Source: Betaproteobacteria bacterium
GTDB taxonomy: Bacteria; Bdellovibrionota_B; Oligoflexia; Silvanigrellales; Silvanigrellaceae
Reading direction: 5' to 3'
NCBI GenBank assembly: GCA_016868315.1
Contig: VGHE01000004.1
Location: 62,001 to 126,000 of the forward strand
Length of the DNA: 64,000 bases
In this document: positions 25,947 to 37,022 of the stretch, in pieces
How the letters are laid out: each line of letters starts with the position of its first letter
How positions within the stretch are numbered: position 1 is the first letter of the stretch
Notes under the pieces: generated by a model
What the model was told of the DNA's origin: nothing
What the model saw: the letters and a program-made list of their open reading frames with translations, nothing else
The model's database searches: none
Made by a program: the position numbers and the translations under genes

Positions 25947-27283
25947 TCGATCAAAACGAACCACCCAAATTCACCGTGGGTTTGAACATCGGTGGTTCGC
26001 AGACGCGCATTGTGGTCGGACATGCGAATCTCGACAAAAGCGATATTCTCTCGGGTTTTTCTCAGCATGGCGGATACGCCTTCGCCGATGAGGAAGATCC
26101 TGCCGCTGGCCACCATTCGAACAGATCATTCCACATCCTAGCTGCAGCACAGACACCCCACAATGGTGTGCGCCGCGGCGCGATCGTCGACCTTGAATCT
26201 ATCAGTCAGTCTATCCAGGAAGCTGTGGACGAGGTTGAACGCCAGTCCGGTTTGGAACTGAGTTCTGCGCGCGTCAGTTTTTCGAGCATCAATGCATTAT
26301 CTGAAAATTTCACTGAATCGATTGCGCTGAAGTCAACTGAAATTCGTTCTCTCGACCGCGACAAACTGCAAAGCCTAGCCAAGGCACATGTGCTGCAGGC
26401 CGGTTTTGAGCAGATTGCGACACTCACGGGTCATTATCTCGTCGATGGACGGCCGGGAATTTTAAATCCTGTGGGTATGTATGGAAACTCACTCGGCGCA
26501 TTGTTTCACCGCATTGCTGCGCCTGAGGCAGAACTTCAAAATGTTATTCGTGCTGTGAATCATGCCGGATTGCGCGTTGAAACCGTTGGCTTTGAAAGCC
26601 TTGCAGCAGCGGAGTCTGTGCTCGATTTCGATGAGAGAGAAATGGGCTCGGTGTGCATCAATTTCGGGACGTATCTGACACATGTTGTTGTTTATTCATC
26701 TGGCACACCGATCTTCAGTAAAGACTTTCCTTTTGGTTCCAACCACATCACCAAAGATATTGCCATCGGGCTGCGAACAACCCAGACTGAGGCTGAGAAA
26801 ATCAAGAGAGATTTCGCGCAAGCCTATTTCAACACACAGGATGCGCACGAATCATTCACCGTTCAAACTGCGGAACATTTGGGTGGACATCGGCAGTTCA
26901 CACGCGGTCAGCTCATGCATATTGTTGAACCTCGCGTGCGTGAGATCTTTGGCTTCATTCACAGCGAGCTCAAGCGCCTTAAGGTCACTCAGTTCATTAC
27001 CAAAGGTGTTATCCTGACTGGCGGCGGCTCTTTGATGCCCGGACTGTGTTGGGTTGCCGAGGATGTCTTCGGAACCAGCGCCCGAGTCGGTTATCCGCTC
27101 AATCTCACGGGTGTAACCGAGGGACTCAGGTCACCGCTCTGCACGACCGCAGTGGGTCTGCTTTCCCCCCTCTTCGACAGCCCAGAGGATCAGGAATCGT
27201 CCTCATGGCGCTTGCCGCAAGGAGGCCTCGTGGCTTGGGCACGTTCGGTTTGGGATCGACTCAAGGAACCCAACGAAATCTGA
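25943..27283 (+). CDS. ftsA: Cell division protein FtsA
   Basis: A 446-residue actin-fold ATPase that anchors FtsZ at the membrane. Visible are the phosphate-1 region (VGLNIGGSQTRIVVG), the SHS2/1C insert (GVRRGAIVDLESISQSIQEAV), GSVCINFGTYLTHVVVYSSG, and the phosphate-2 type motif GVILTGGGSLMPGL. The C-terminal end (PQGGLVAWARSVWDRLKEP) looks like the amphipathic membrane-targeting helix. Note Asn-Phe-Gly where most FtsA have Asp-Leu/Ile-Gly. GAGGAGG gives a strong ribosome binding site. A terminator follows at 27339. Confidence 0.93.
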   Translation: MIDQNEPPKFTVGLNIGGSQTRIVVGHANLDKSDILSGFSQHGGYAFADEEDPAAGHHSNRSFHILAAAQTPHNGVRRGAIVDLESISQSIQEAVDEVERQSGLELSSARVSFSSINALSENFTESIALKSTEIRSLDRDKLQSLAKAHVLQAGFEQIATLTGHYLVDGRPGILNPVGMYGNSLGALFHRIAAPEAELQNVIRAVNHAGLRVETVGFESLAAAESVLDFDEREMGSVCINFGTYLTHVVVYSSGTPIFSKDFPFGSNHITKDIAIGLRTTQTEAEKIKRDFAQAYFNTQDAHESFTVQTAEHLGGHRQFTRGQLMHIVEPRVREIFGFIHSELKRLKVTQFITKGVILTGGGSLMPGLCWVAEDVFGTSARVGYPLNLTGVTEGLRSPLCTTAVGLLSPLFDSPEDQESSSWRLPQGGLVAWARSVWDRLKEPNEI

Positions 27284-27338
27284 GGGATTTAAACTTTTTT
27301 TGGGGAGCGCCGATAAGAAGGGGTCTCTCCGGAGTCGG

Positions 27339-27370
27339 GTCGGGCTATTGCTTTAGCTCGACTTTTTTTT
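27339..27370 (+). terminator. Intrinsic terminator between ftsA and ftsZ
   Basis: Arms GTCGGGCTA (27339-27347) and TAGCTCGAC (27354-27362) form a 9-bp stem with one G-T pair and a 6-base loop, followed by eight T. It lies 56 bases after the ftsA stop and upstream of the ftsZ promoter. Confidence 0.7.
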
Positions 27371-27430
27371 CGCCAGAAAATTGACGGAGTCAAATTTCAC
27401 ACCTCTTTGCCAAGGTTTACAGAGGCAAAC

Positions 27431-27460
27431 TTTACACACCAATTCAGCCCCTTCTATACT
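27431..27460 (+). promoter_or_regulatory. Sigma70-type promoter of ftsZ
   Basis: TTTACA (27431-27436) and TATACT (27455-27460) are separated by 18 bases. The expected start near 27467 gives a leader of about 50 bases before ATG 27519. The element lies between the ftsA terminator and ftsZ. Confidence 0.55.
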
Positions 27461-27518
27461 TCAAGACATTCCGCTGAAACAGACGTCACGCCTTCACGGC
27501 ACAAGGGAGCGAACCACC

Positions 27519-29333
27519 ATGGTTGAACGTGAAAAATTCTCTTCAAATGCAGTCATCAAAGTCATTGGTGTCGGTGGAGCCGGAGGCAACGCAATCAACA
27601 CGATGATCGAGCAAGGATTGTCGGGTGTGGAATTTATTGCTGCCAATACCGACGTTCAGGCACTGCAGTCAAACCTCGCTCCGGTGAAAATTCAACTCGG
27701 ACGCGAACTGACAAAGGGTCTCGGTGCAGGTGCAAATCCAGAAGTCGGTCGTGATGCCGCTCTCGAAGACAAAGCTATTATCCAAGAAGTTCTCTCGGGT
27801 GCTGACATGGTTTTTGTGACCGCGGGAACGGGCGGCGGTACAGGTACAGGTGCAGCGCCAATCATTGCACAGGTCGCACGCGAGCTGGGTGCGTTGACAG
27901 TGGGTGTAGTCACAAAGCCTTTTTCATTCGAGGGCAAGCGCCGCAAGATTCATTCCGAGCAGGGAATTCAGTCTCTCAAGGCAAGCGTTGACACCCTGAT
28001 CACTATCCCGAACCAACGCCTCCTGAGCATTGCACCGCCGCAAATGTCTATGCTCGACGGTTTCAAACTGGCTGATGAAGTTCTCCTGAATGCTGTCAAA
28101 GGCATTTCCGACATCATCAACATTCCAGGCCGAGTCAACGTCGACTTTGCTGACGTGCGCACCATCATGTCAGAAATGGGAATGGCGCTTATGGGAATCG
28201 GAACCGCATCCGGACAAAACCGTGCAGTGGAAGCTGCACGTGCAGCCATCAACTCGCCGCTGCTCGAAGATGTTGACATCGAAGGTGCAACCGGAATTCT
28301 TATCAACATCACCGGCAGCAGTGAAATGACGCTTCATGAAATCAGTGAAGCATCCACTCTGATTCAGGAAGCCGTGCATGAAGATGCCAACATCATCTTT
28401 GGGTCGGTTGTCGACGAGAGCATGGGCGATACTCTGCGCGTGACGGTCATTGCCACAGGCTTTGATCACGCACGCGTCTCGCTCCCTGAGTCACATTCGA
28501 AAATGTATCCGACAGCCGGAAGTGGTTACGGTTATCAGACCCCTGCCAGCGTCAACACGAACAACAACCCAGGTTATGGGCTCGGAAACCAAGGCATGGG
28601 TCAGCGTAATGCACCCAACAACTTCGGTTATGGACAACCCACACAAGACCCTCGTGCACACAACAACGGCGGCATGAACCAAAATATGCGTCAGGATATG
28701 GGAATGAACCGGAGCATGAACAACCAGGCTTCACAGGCACCTGTGGCTGCTGGCTTATCGCTCCGTCCTTCGCACGAGGTGGGACAGCCCATCACCAATG
28801 CTCGCCGTGCAGAAGGCCATTTCGCCGAAGCCAACGCACAAATGCAGCTGCGCAACATGCAGGCAAACAATCCTAACAACCACCCTCAAGCGGGATTTGG
28901 CGGCGGATACAACACACAACCTAGCCATGGGAACTTTGGTACCGCGCGCACGGCCTCGATCCCAAACACGAGTCAATCTAACAACGCTGGCGTTCACACA
29001 AGCCAACTCGACAATGATGCGGCCCTTGAGAACCAAATGCGTACGCAGGCTCTGAGCTCCAAGAACGAATTCGAGGAGTTGACCCAGTGGACGTTGGAAC
29101 TCTCACGTCAGTCAAACAACACAGCCGGAGAGCAAAGCACTGACACCTTGGAAACAGAGGACGTATCTACGCTCGCAGGATTGAACGGTTCCAACCTGGC
29201 CTCGGACGAATCCGAGAACGAAAAAGCGCTCCGCTTGGCACGTGAGTTGGCTGACATCACACCCGATGAAGGAGACTTTGAAACGCCTGCGTTTCTGCGC
29301 CGCAAGGATGAGGCCTCCAACCGCCTCATGTAA
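27519..29333 (+). CDS. ftsZ: Tubulin-like cell division GTPase FtsZ with an extended Gln/Asn-rich tail
   Basis: A 604-residue FtsZ, far longer than the usual 380-400. Residues 1-320 are the GTPase: [17 protein letters not shown], the tubulin signature [20 protein letters not shown], and the T7 synergy loop [11 protein letters not shown]. Residues about 325-580 are a Gln/Asn/Gly/Met-rich, probably disordered linker. The C-terminus has the conserved FtsA/ZipA-binding peptide as [18 protein letters not shown] stands 9 bases before ATG 27519. The frame is open 46 codons upstream but that stretch contains the promoter. Own promoter and flanking terminators suggest separate expression from the rest of the dcw cluster. 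Confidence 0.96.
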   Translation: MVEREKFSSNAVIKVIGVGGAGGNAINTMIEQGLSGVEFIAANTDVQALQSNLAPVKIQLGRELTKGLGAGANPEVGRDAALEDKAIIQEVLSGADMVFVTAGTGGGTGTGAAPIIAQVARELGALTVGVVTKPFSFEGKRRKIHSEQGIQSLKASVDTLITIPNQRLLSIAPPQMSMLDGFKLADEVLLNAVKGISDIINIPGRVNVDFADVRTIMSEMGMALMGIGTASGQNRAVEAARAAINSPLLEDVDIEGATGILINITGSSEMTLHEISEASTLIQEAVHEDANIIFGSVVDESMGDTLRVTVIATGFDHARVSLPESHSKMYPTAGSGYGYQTPASVNTNNNPGYGLGNQGMGQRNAPNNFGYGQPTQDPRAHNNGGMNQNMRQDMGMNRSMNNQASQAPVAAGLSLRPSHEVGQPITNARRAEGHFAEANAQMQLRNMQANNPNNHPQAGFGGGYNTQPSHGNFGTARTASIPNTSQSNNAGVHTSQLDNDAALENQMRTQALSSKNEFEELTQWTLELSRQSNNTAGEQSTDTLETEDVSTLAGLNGSNLASDESENEKALRLARELADITPDEGDFETPAFLRRKDEASNRLM

Positions 29334-29339
29334 TCCATA

Positions 29340-29362
29340 GGTTCGGATCAACTTTCCGAACC
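29340..29362 (+). repeat. Hairpin downstream of ftsZ
   Basis: Perfect 8-base arms GGTTCGGA and TCCGAACC with a 7-base loop begin 6 bases after the ftsZ stop codon. No T-run follows. It stands immediately before the terminator and may protect the mRNA 3' end. Confidence 0.5.
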
Positions 29363-29363
29363 C

Positions 29364-29407
29364 AAGAAAAAGAGGAGGCGCAGAAACACTGCACCTCCTC
29401 TTTTTTT
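29364..29407. terminator. Bidirectional intrinsic terminator after ftsZ
   Basis: The stem GAGGAGG(C)GCAG / CTGC(A)CCTCCTC has a 5-base loop AAACA, a run of T after it (29401-29407) and a run of A before it (29367-29371). It can therefore stop transcription from ftsZ and from the convergent operon ending at 29440. Confidence 0.8.
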
Positions 29408-29439
29408 CGCTTTTAGGGCTCAGCCCGAAAAAAAATCAC

Positions 29440-30546
29440 TCAACTCATCACGGTTTCGTCGAGGTTATCATGAGTAACGGGCTGATAAATGGAAGGGAAA
29501 GTGGACTGCGCAGCTGAGGTTTGGCCGCGCTTGATTTGACCCTGCGGTGCGCTCTGTTCGAGTGTGCCAAGCAGATGCAGCCAGGCCGCGGCTTCAGGCG
29601 ATGGAAAGTTCATAACGCCCGTCCGGCTCTGGGCTGCCGGAGGAATAGCCCAGAAAGGTCGTTTTCCAGCCTCCAGGCGCACGTAACGATCCCACCTACA
29701 CGACATAGTCAGCAGACCCTGTTCGAGCGATGGTGTACGGCTTTGAACGCCCGCTGCAATCAGCTCGGGTGACAACCGTGCAAATGAACTGCGCCCCTCG
29801 CCTTGGGGTTGAACAGGGCCATAAAGAATATCCGCATCCACAGGACAAACCCAAGGAGCAACGCCATCACGGTCGACCTTCTCCCCCGGAGCAGGGATTG
29901 GCAGATTCAAAAAGCTGAGTACCTCATGGGTCAATTTGGCAACACTCGTGAAACGAGCCGCCTGATTTCGACACTCCTTGGGCAAAAGATGAATTCCCAA
30001 GACCTTGCGCGGTGCGAGGCCCACCTGTCCGGTCACGAGCTCCATAAGTTCGAATGTTGGCGCAGACTGCACGCAATAGATCTCTGGACCATCGGTGTTC
30101 CAAAGAACCTCGAAAGCACCGACAAGGCGATTGGAAAAGAAATTCATCTCTTGCCGCAAGGAGCGAGACAACCCCATAGAAACGGGTGATTCTTCCCACT
30201 GACCTAGCCACGTTTTCGGCATTAAAATAAGAGTGCGGCGCGCAAGATTGAACGCAGGGCGAAGATCCTGCATCAGCTTCAAGACATTTTCAGCAAACAA
30301 AAAGCCCCACAAATCGAGAACCAACAACGCAGGCTCGCGCCGCTCTACAAGCTTTCTCTCGAGCGCATCAAAGCTGAACGCATTTTCACGGATCACTTCA
30401 TCGAGGTAAGGCGAGCTGAATTCAGTCGCCTTCACGGCAGGATCAACCTGAATACAAATCTGCAGCTTGCGCGTCCCGTTGCTCAATTCATTCACAACCG
30501 ACTCAACAACTTTAGGTAGCATCCTGCCCCAGAAAATCACTCTCAT
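29440..30546 (-). CDS. Unknown protein coupled to a glycosyltransferase
   Basis: A 368-residue protein that I do not recognise. The N-terminal 180 residues alternate beta strands and helices (MRVIFWGRMLPKVVESVVN, PALLVLDLWGFLFAENVLKL, RRTLILMPKTW), suggesting a Rossmann-like fold. The last 100 residues are Pro/Ser/Gln-rich and probably unstructured. No signal peptide or membrane segment is visible. Its start overlaps the stop of the glycosyltransferase gene by four bases (ATGA), so the two are translationally coupled and probably act in the same glycan pathway. It ends at the bidirectional terminator after ftsZ. Confidence 0.6.
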   Translation of the reverse strand: MRVIFWGRMLPKVVESVVNELSNGTRKLQICIQVDPAVKATEFSSPYLDEVIRENAFSFDALERKLVERREPALLVLDLWGFLFAENVLKLMQDLRPAFNLARRTLILMPKTWLGQWEESPVSMGLSRSLRQEMNFFSNRLVGAFEVLWNTDGPEIYCVQSAPTFELMELVTGQVGLAPRKVLGIHLLPKECRNQAARFTSVAKLTHEVLSFLNLPIPAPGEKVDRDGVAPWVCPVDADILYGPVQPQGEGRSSFARLSPELIAAGVQSRTPSLEQGLLTMSCRWDRYVRLEAGKRPFWAIPPAAQSRTGVMNFPSPEAAAWLHLLGTLEQSAPQGQIKRGQTSAAQSTFPSIYQPVTHDNLDETVMS

Positions 30547-32006
30547 GATTGAGATTCTCCCACGGCCGCAACCTCTTCCTGTTTAGGACGAAACAGCGTG
30601 TTGAGAAGACTTTCTGCTGCTCTGCCCCATCGGAAATCCTGTCCACCGCCGCGCTGACAGATGAAAGCACGCGGATGAACTGCGAGATGCATCTCATCGA
30701 AGAAACCATCGAGGCCGGAACGATTACGCAGAACACCAAGAAGGGCATTGCGCCATTCACCCGGAGAATCGGAATCGATCCTTTGCCAGAATTGCGGGTG
30801 AAAGGAGTGACCTTGAAAATGCCCGTCAACGGCTGTGCCGGCGCGGAAAATCACAGGCAGTCCCGAAAGTGCAGCCTCAACGGGCGGGAAGCCAAAACCT
30901 TCGGCCTGGCTCGGATGAACAAGCACATCTGAGCAGCGATACAGCTGAGCCAAAAGATCGTCAGCGAGCGACTCGATATTCATGGAACCTGAATTGTTCA
31001 GTCGTACCAACAACTGCTGCGCAGACGAACCAACCTGCTGAGTCGACCTCGAGGAACGCTGTGCAGACTGAGAGTGACTGCTTTGTCCATCCTCATCGCC
31101 TCCGATGCGAATGAAGACCACTCCTTCGGACAGGTCGCTATTGAGTTGCTGGACTGCCTCTTCTGCAACTTCCCAACCTTTGTATTTTTGAGAACGCCCC
31201 ACACCGACAACCCATCGTTTGCGGGTCAGAGCATCCATCTCCTCCGAACTCAACTGAGCAAAGCCGCTTTCACTTTCGGATATGGCTTGGGAACGCAGTC
31301 GGTCGAGAAATTGGTGCCTTGCGGATGCCAATTCAGAAACAGATCGAAAGCGCGGCAGCGCACCAAAAATAGATTCAATTCCGCTTGGCAGAATGTGAAT
31401 CGGGAGGGTTCGACGCGGCGCAAGCTTTGACAAACGTGCAGCAGAGTCTTCAGAAACTGTGAATACAAATGGGAGACGTGCAAGCGTACGCCGCACCAAA
31501 ATCGAAAACTGCATCCGGAATAAGAAGCCCATCGAACGCGAATGATCGAGGGGAATAGTATCGTGAATAACCTGCACAATGTTTGAACGGAGAGCTCTTG
31601 GCAAAAGGAAAGCACTCAACACTGGCCGATCAAAATTCCCAGGAGCAATCCAGAAAAAACGTCCCCCTGACCATCTCATAATCCAACGCAGCACTCTGCT
31701 GGACCAAAGATATTGAGGCTTGTCCCAGGACTGATGAAGAGCTCCCGGGCCACCACTCCAGAAGGAAATGAGCGCAGGGTATTCCTGAATTAATTCAATT
31801 GCCCATTTGGGTGGCTCTGACTTCGCCACGAGCAAGACTTTGACGTTTTCTGTCTGCGGGTCATTTTGCGAGCGACGCGCAGAGAGCGCCTCTCCCAGAG
31901 CCTGCGATAGGCCGATGACGAATCGCGCCAAACCGGAGTACCTATCCGAAGCAGCACTGCGGATGTCGACCACCAACCAAAACGGACGAACTTCAGAGCT
32001 CGCCAT
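30543..32006 (-). CDS. Glycosyltransferase, GT4-like (GT-B fold)
   Basis: A 487-residue protein. The C-terminal half carries the GT4 signature: VVGVGRSQKYKGWEVAEEAVQ, then LYRCSDVLVHPSQAEGFGFPPVEAALSGLPVI, including the E-x7-E-type donor-binding motif (EGFGFPPVEA). The N-terminal half has the acceptor-domain pattern VQVIHDTIPLDH and FVFTVSEDSAARL. A Ser/Gln-rich insertion (GQSSHSQSAQRSSRSTQQ) interrupts the C-terminal domain near residue 315. The sugar and acceptor are unknown; a surface polysaccharide or lipopolysaccharide role is likely by family. Coupled to the unknown gene that follows. Confidence 0.8.
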   Translation of the reverse strand: MASSEVRPFWLVVDIRSAASDRYSGLARFVIGLSQALGEALSARRSQNDPQTENVKVLLVAKSEPPKWAIELIQEYPALISFWSGGPGALHQSWDKPQYLWSSRVLRWIMRWSGGRFFWIAPGNFDRPVLSAFLLPRALRSNIVQVIHDTIPLDHSRSMGFLFRMQFSILVRRTLARLPFVFTVSEDSAARLSKLAPRRTLPIHILPSGIESIFGALPRFRSVSELASARHQFLDRLRSQAISESESGFAQLSSEEMDALTRKRWVVGVGRSQKYKGWEVAEEAVQQLNSDLSEGVVFIRIGGDEDGQSSHSQSAQRSSRSTQQVGSSAQQLLVRLNNSGSMNIESLADDLLAQLYRCSDVLVHPSQAEGFGFPPVEAALSGLPVIFRAGTAVDGHFQGHSFHPQFWQRIDSDSPGEWRNALLGVLRNRSGLDGFFDEMHLAVHPRAFICQRGGGQDFRWGRAAESLLNTLFRPKQEEVAAVGESQS

Positions 32007-32023
32007 AAACGTGCACTCCCAGC

Positions 32024-32056
32024 AAAAAAGGGGGGGGATTTCATTCCCCCCCAGTT
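32024..32056 (-). terminator. Intrinsic terminator of the atp operon
   Basis: Read on the minus strand, seven G, a short loop (about AATGAAAT), a run of C and then six T form a very GC-rich hairpin with T-run, 35 bases after the atpC stop. Confidence 0.85.
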
Positions 32057-32090
32057 TAGCACAGAGATTCAGATTTTAACCGACAGACTG

Positions 32091-32531
32091 TCAGCGGCCA
32101 GCCGAATGCAGCGTTGCTGCCTCAATTCGCGCCAAAGCGCGGTTTTCGGCTGACATAGCTTCGTGCACATCATCAACCGACTTGATTTCACCCTTGCCTA
32201 CAAGGCGCTCACGCGCACGCTCCAAAGCACGCTGCGCGCGCGCTACGTCGATACTCGCAGCCTCCTCAGCAACGTCAGCCAACAACGTCACGGACTTGCC
32301 CGTGACCTGTGCAACGCCCCCAGAGATGGTCAAAAAAGTTGTGGTGTTATCAGTGTCAAAATAAACAATACCGGTTCCGAGAGCACACACGAGGTCGGCA
32401 TGATCGGGCAAAATGCCAAGAATGCCGCGGCTGCTGGGAAAATGCACAGCCTTGCATCCGACACCATCAATCAGACGCCGTGTCGGAGTCAGAACGGTGA
32501 GCCGCAAAGGATGTTGGTTTGTCGTCTGCAT
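32091..32531 (-). CDS. atpC: ATP synthase epsilon subunit
   Basis: A 146-residue central-stalk subunit of F1. It shows the N-terminal beta-sandwich (LRLTVLTPTRRLIDG, SSRGILGILPDHADLV, FLTISGGVAQV, VTLLADVAE) and the two C-terminal regulatory helices (ARAQRALERARERLV; ENRALARIEAATL). Last gene of the atp operon, with a strong terminator directly after it. Confidence 0.95.
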   Translation of the reverse strand: MQTTNQHPLRLTVLTPTRRLIDGVGCKAVHFPSSRGILGILPDHADLVCALGTGIVYFDTDNTTTFLTISGGVAQVTGKSVTLLADVAEEAASIDVARAQRALERARERLVGKGEIKSVDDVHEAMSAENRALARIEAATLHSAGR

Positions 32532-32558
32532 GAACTAATCCTTTTCCAACAAGCAATT

Positions 32559-33983
<1,425 letters not shown>

Positions 33984-33998
33984 CTATTTCGGCCGCTC

Positions 33999-34943
33999 TC
34001 AAAGAGCCTCGGCGCCGCTGATGATCTCAATAAGTTCACGTGTAATTGCTGCCTGACGAGCACGTTGATAAGTGATCTGCAGACGGCGCTCCATGTCTTT
34101 TGCATTGCGAGTTGCGTTGTCCATGGCGGTCATGCGTGCGCCGTGCTCGCTGGCAATAGCTTCCAGGGTCAACTGATAGAATCGAGTCGCCAGGTAACGA
34201 GGAAGCACTGCGTTGGCCAGTTCAGACCACGATGGCTCAAGAATAACGTCTGCACCAGCTTCAACTTCGTCCGCCCCAGAAGAGAGTGGTAACAACTTCT
34301 CAAAAACTGGGATTTGGGTCATTGCCGACTGGAATTGGTTATAGACGCAATGGACTTCACCCACGGCACCTGCACCGAATGCTGTCTCAACTGCGCTCGC
34401 GATCGACTGAGCGAACTCAAAATTAGGTCGATCGAAAACCACACCCAGTTGAACAACACCATTGGCATTTTCGCTTAAAAACTTTGCGGGGTTGCTTGTG
34501 AACTCTTGCAACGAGACCTGCTTGTTACCTTTTACACCACCAGGCAAGGGCTTGCGCGAGAGCACTTGAAATGCCTTCTTACCGACGCAAAGTACAACTG
34601 GCTTTTTTCCTGCTGCAACAAGTTCATCGACCGCACGCACAGCGGCTTTGATTGTGTTGGAGTTGTATCCACCACAGAGCCCACGCTCAGAGGAAATAAC
34701 AAGCAGCAACGCTGTGTCGTTTTCCTTAGCCTGAAGCAAAGCGTGCGTATCTGATTCGCGACTCGTGCGCACCAGGTTCAGAACAAGCTTCTCAAGCGCA
34801 CGCGCATAAGGGCGTGCCTGCAGAACGTTGTTCTGCGCTCGACCGAACTTGGCAGCTGACACAAGCTTCATTGCCTTGGTGATCTGCTGCGTGTTCTTGA
34901 CACTTTTTATACGTGTCCGAAGGTCTTTGAGGTTAGCCGGCAT
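33999..34943 (-). CDS. atpG: ATP synthase gamma subunit
   Basis: A 314-residue rotor subunit. The start [32 protein letters not shown] matches the conserved N-terminal coiled coil in its usual form, and the C-terminal signature [20 protein letters not shown] is present. ATG 34943 overlaps the atpA stop by 11 bases (ATGCCGGCTAA), suggesting coupled translation. About 25 residues longer than E. coli gamma, mainly in the middle Rossmann-like part. Confidence 0.97.
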   Translation of the reverse strand: MPANLKDLRTRIKSVKNTQQITKAMKLVSAAKFGRAQNNVLQARPYARALEKLVLNLVRTSRESDTHALLQAKENDTALLLVISSERGLCGGYNSNTIKAAVRAVDELVAAGKKPVVLCVGKKAFQVLSRKPLPGGVKGNKQVSLQEFTSNPAKFLSENANGVVQLGVVFDRPNFEFAQSIASAVETAFGAGAVGEVHCVYNQFQSAMTQIPVFEKLLPLSSGADEVEAGADVILEPSWSELANAVLPRYLATRFYQLTLEAIASEHGARMTAMDNATRNAKDMERRLQITYQRARQAAITRELIEIISGAEAL

Positions 34944-36453
34944 TTGGATCGAACCTCTTCGCAAATGTCTCAAGACCAGATTTAACCTTGGTCTGGAGAT
35001 CGTTGCTCATCTTCTTGCCGTTGCCGATTTCGTCGAGCTCAGCACGGTGATTCTTTTCAAAGTACTCAAGCATTTGGGTTTCAAATTTACCCACGCTGCG
35101 GACTTCAACTTCATCCATGTAACCATTCGTTGCAGCGAAAATCACGAGAATTTGCTTTTCAACGGACATAGGATTGTACTGAGCCTGCTTGAGCAACTCC
35201 ATGAGCCGCTGTCCGCGGTTCAACTGACGCTTGGTTACAGCATCCAGGTCGGAACCGAACTGAGCAAACGCCGCAAGCTCGCGGTACTGGGCAAGTTCAA
35301 GACGCAGACTACCCGCCACTTGCTTCATCGCACCAATCTGTGCCGAACCACCCACGCGCGATACCGAAAGACCGGCGTTCACAGCCGGGCGCAGACCCGA
35401 GTTGAACAGGTCGGCTTCAAGGTAGATTTGACCGTCAGTAATCGAAATCACGTTGGTCGGAATGTAGGCTGAAACGTCACCCGCCTGGGTCTCGATGATG
35501 GGGAATGCAGTCAAACTGCCTGCACCGAGATCATCGTTCAGCTTACAAGCGCGCTCGAGTAGACGGCTGTGGAGATAGAATACGTCACCAGGATAAGCCT
35601 CGCGGCCTGGGGGACGACGGAGCAGCAGTGACAATTCGCGGTAAGCCTGCGCGTGTTTGGTCAAGTCATCATAGAAGATAACGGCGTGCTGACCGTTGTC
35701 ACGGAAGTATTCACCCATCGTGCAGCCGGAGTATGGCGCGAGGAACTGTAGTGGCGCAGGATCGGAGGCACCGGCAACCACAACGATGGTGTACTCGAGA
35801 GCGCCGGACTTGCGGAGCTTCTCAACCACCTGAGCAACCGTCGAGGCCTTTTGGCCAATAGCAACGTAAATACAGACAACACCCTTGCCCTTTTGGTTGA
35901 TGATGGTGTCGATGGCAACAGCGGTTTTGCCGGTCTGACGGTCGCCAATGATGAGCTCGCGCTGACCGCGACCAATTGGAATCATCGCATCAATAGACTT
36001 CAAGCCAGTCTGGAGTGGTTCATGAACGCTCTTACGAGCCATGATGCCGGGAGCCTTCACTTCAACAACCGATGTAGCTTCTGACTTAATTGCACCAAGG
36101 CCATCGATTGCCTCGCCCATAGCGTTAACAACGCGTCCGAGAAGGCCACGGCCGACAGGAACGCGATTGATTTCGCTGGTGCGCTTGACGGTCATACCTT
36201 CGCGAATCTTGTCAGCTTCACCGAAGATCGCCACACCAACGTTGTCTTCTTCGAGGTTCAAAACCAAACCTTTGGTACCGTTTTCGAAAACAACCGTCTC
36301 CGAGGTCATGGCTTTATCAAGGCCATAAACACGGGCAATACCGTCAGCAACAGAGACGACCGTGCCTGTTTCGGATACTTCAGCAGACTGCCCCAGTGCC
36401 TGGATTTTTTGTTTGAGCAGCTGGCTGATCTCATCAATGCGGATCTGTTCCAT
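34933..36453 (-). CDS. atpA: ATP synthase alpha subunit
   Basis: A 506-residue non-catalytic nucleotide-binding F1 subunit. Walker A is [14 protein letters not shown], with the conserved [12 protein letters not shown]; other motifs are [45 protein letters not shown] and [17 protein letters not shown]. Length and motifs are standard. Preceded by atpH with a 3-base gap. Confidence 0.98.
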   Translation of the reverse strand: MEQIRIDEISQLLKQKIQALGQSAEVSETGTVVSVADGIARVYGLDKAMTSETVVFENGTKGLVLNLEEDNVGVAIFGEADKIREGMTVKRTSEINRVPVGRGLLGRVVNAMGEAIDGLGAIKSEATSVVEVKAPGIMARKSVHEPLQTGLKSIDAMIPIGRGQRELIIGDRQTGKTAVAIDTIINQKGKGVVCIYVAIGQKASTVAQVVEKLRKSGALEYTIVVVAGASDPAPLQFLAPYSGCTMGEYFRDNGQHAVIFYDDLTKHAQAYRELSLLLRRPPGREAYPGDVFYLHSRLLERACKLNDDLGAGSLTAFPIIETQAGDVSAYIPTNVISITDGQIYLEADLFNSGLRPAVNAGLSVSRVGGSAQIGAMKQVAGSLRLELAQYRELAAFAQFGSDLDAVTKRQLNRGQRLMELLKQAQYNPMSVEKQILVIFAATNGYMDEVEVRSVGKFETQMLEYFEKNHRAELDEIGNGKKMSNDLQTKVKSGLETFAKRFDPNAG

Positions 36454-36456
36454 GTT

Positions 36457-37002
36457 TTAAACTCCCTGACTCAAGAATTCTTTAAGGTTTGAAAGACGTG
36501 TTTTAAGACTCGAGTCGATTTGGCGAGTCCCAATTTTTACAACCATGCCGGCACGCAATTGCGGATCGGTTTCACATTCAACAACAACGGATTGTCCGGT
36601 TGTCTGCGACAACATTTTCTCGAGTTCAGACAAATCGGCTGGATTCAGAGTGGTCGCTGTTTTGACCTGAGCGCGCAGCACCTTCTTGTGTGCGTCGGAC
36701 AGCGCCAAAACCTTCTTGAAGATAGGCTTGATGTGGTGCAGGCGATTGTTCTGCGACATGAGCTGTAGGGCACGCGCTGTTTGCTCAGAGAGTTTGATCT
36801 TTTCAATCAAGAGAGCAACAACCTGATCCTTTTCGGTCGTCGTGCGTGCCTGACTTGCAAAGAACTGTTCTAACTCCGGCGTGATGACGCTCAGTAGCGC
36901 TTCGGATTCGCGTGCAAGAGCGTCGGTAGTCTTGGACTCAACCGCACTCTCAAAAAGTGCTGTGGCATATCGCCGAGCCAATTGTCCTGTGCTGACTTTC
37001 AT
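36457..37002 (-). CDS. atpH: ATP synthase delta subunit
   Basis: A 181-residue peripheral stalk subunit connecting alpha3beta3 to the b dimer. It starts with QLARRYATALFESAVE, the family N-terminal motif, and ends with the beta-strand region VVECETDPQLRAGMVVKIGTRQIDSSLKTRLSNL, also typical. It stands between the fused b'b gene and atpA. Confidence 0.95.
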   Translation of the reverse strand: MKVSTGQLARRYATALFESAVESKTTDALARESEALLSVITPELEQFFASQARTTTEKDQVVALLIEKIKLSEQTARALQLMSQNNRLHHIKPIFKKVLALSDAHKKVLRAQVKTATTLNPADLSELEKMLSQTTGQSVVVECETDPQLRAGMVVKIGTRQIDSSLKTRLSNLKEFLSQGV

Positions 37003-37022
37003 ATTTTCCTCTTTACCTCAGG

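Noticed and set aside
27381-27518. FtsZ start at 27381 giving 46 extra residues
   Set aside because: The stretch contains the TTTACA/TATACT promoter and lacks similarity to FtsZ; ATG 27519 has a good ribosome binding site and the canonical start of the protein.
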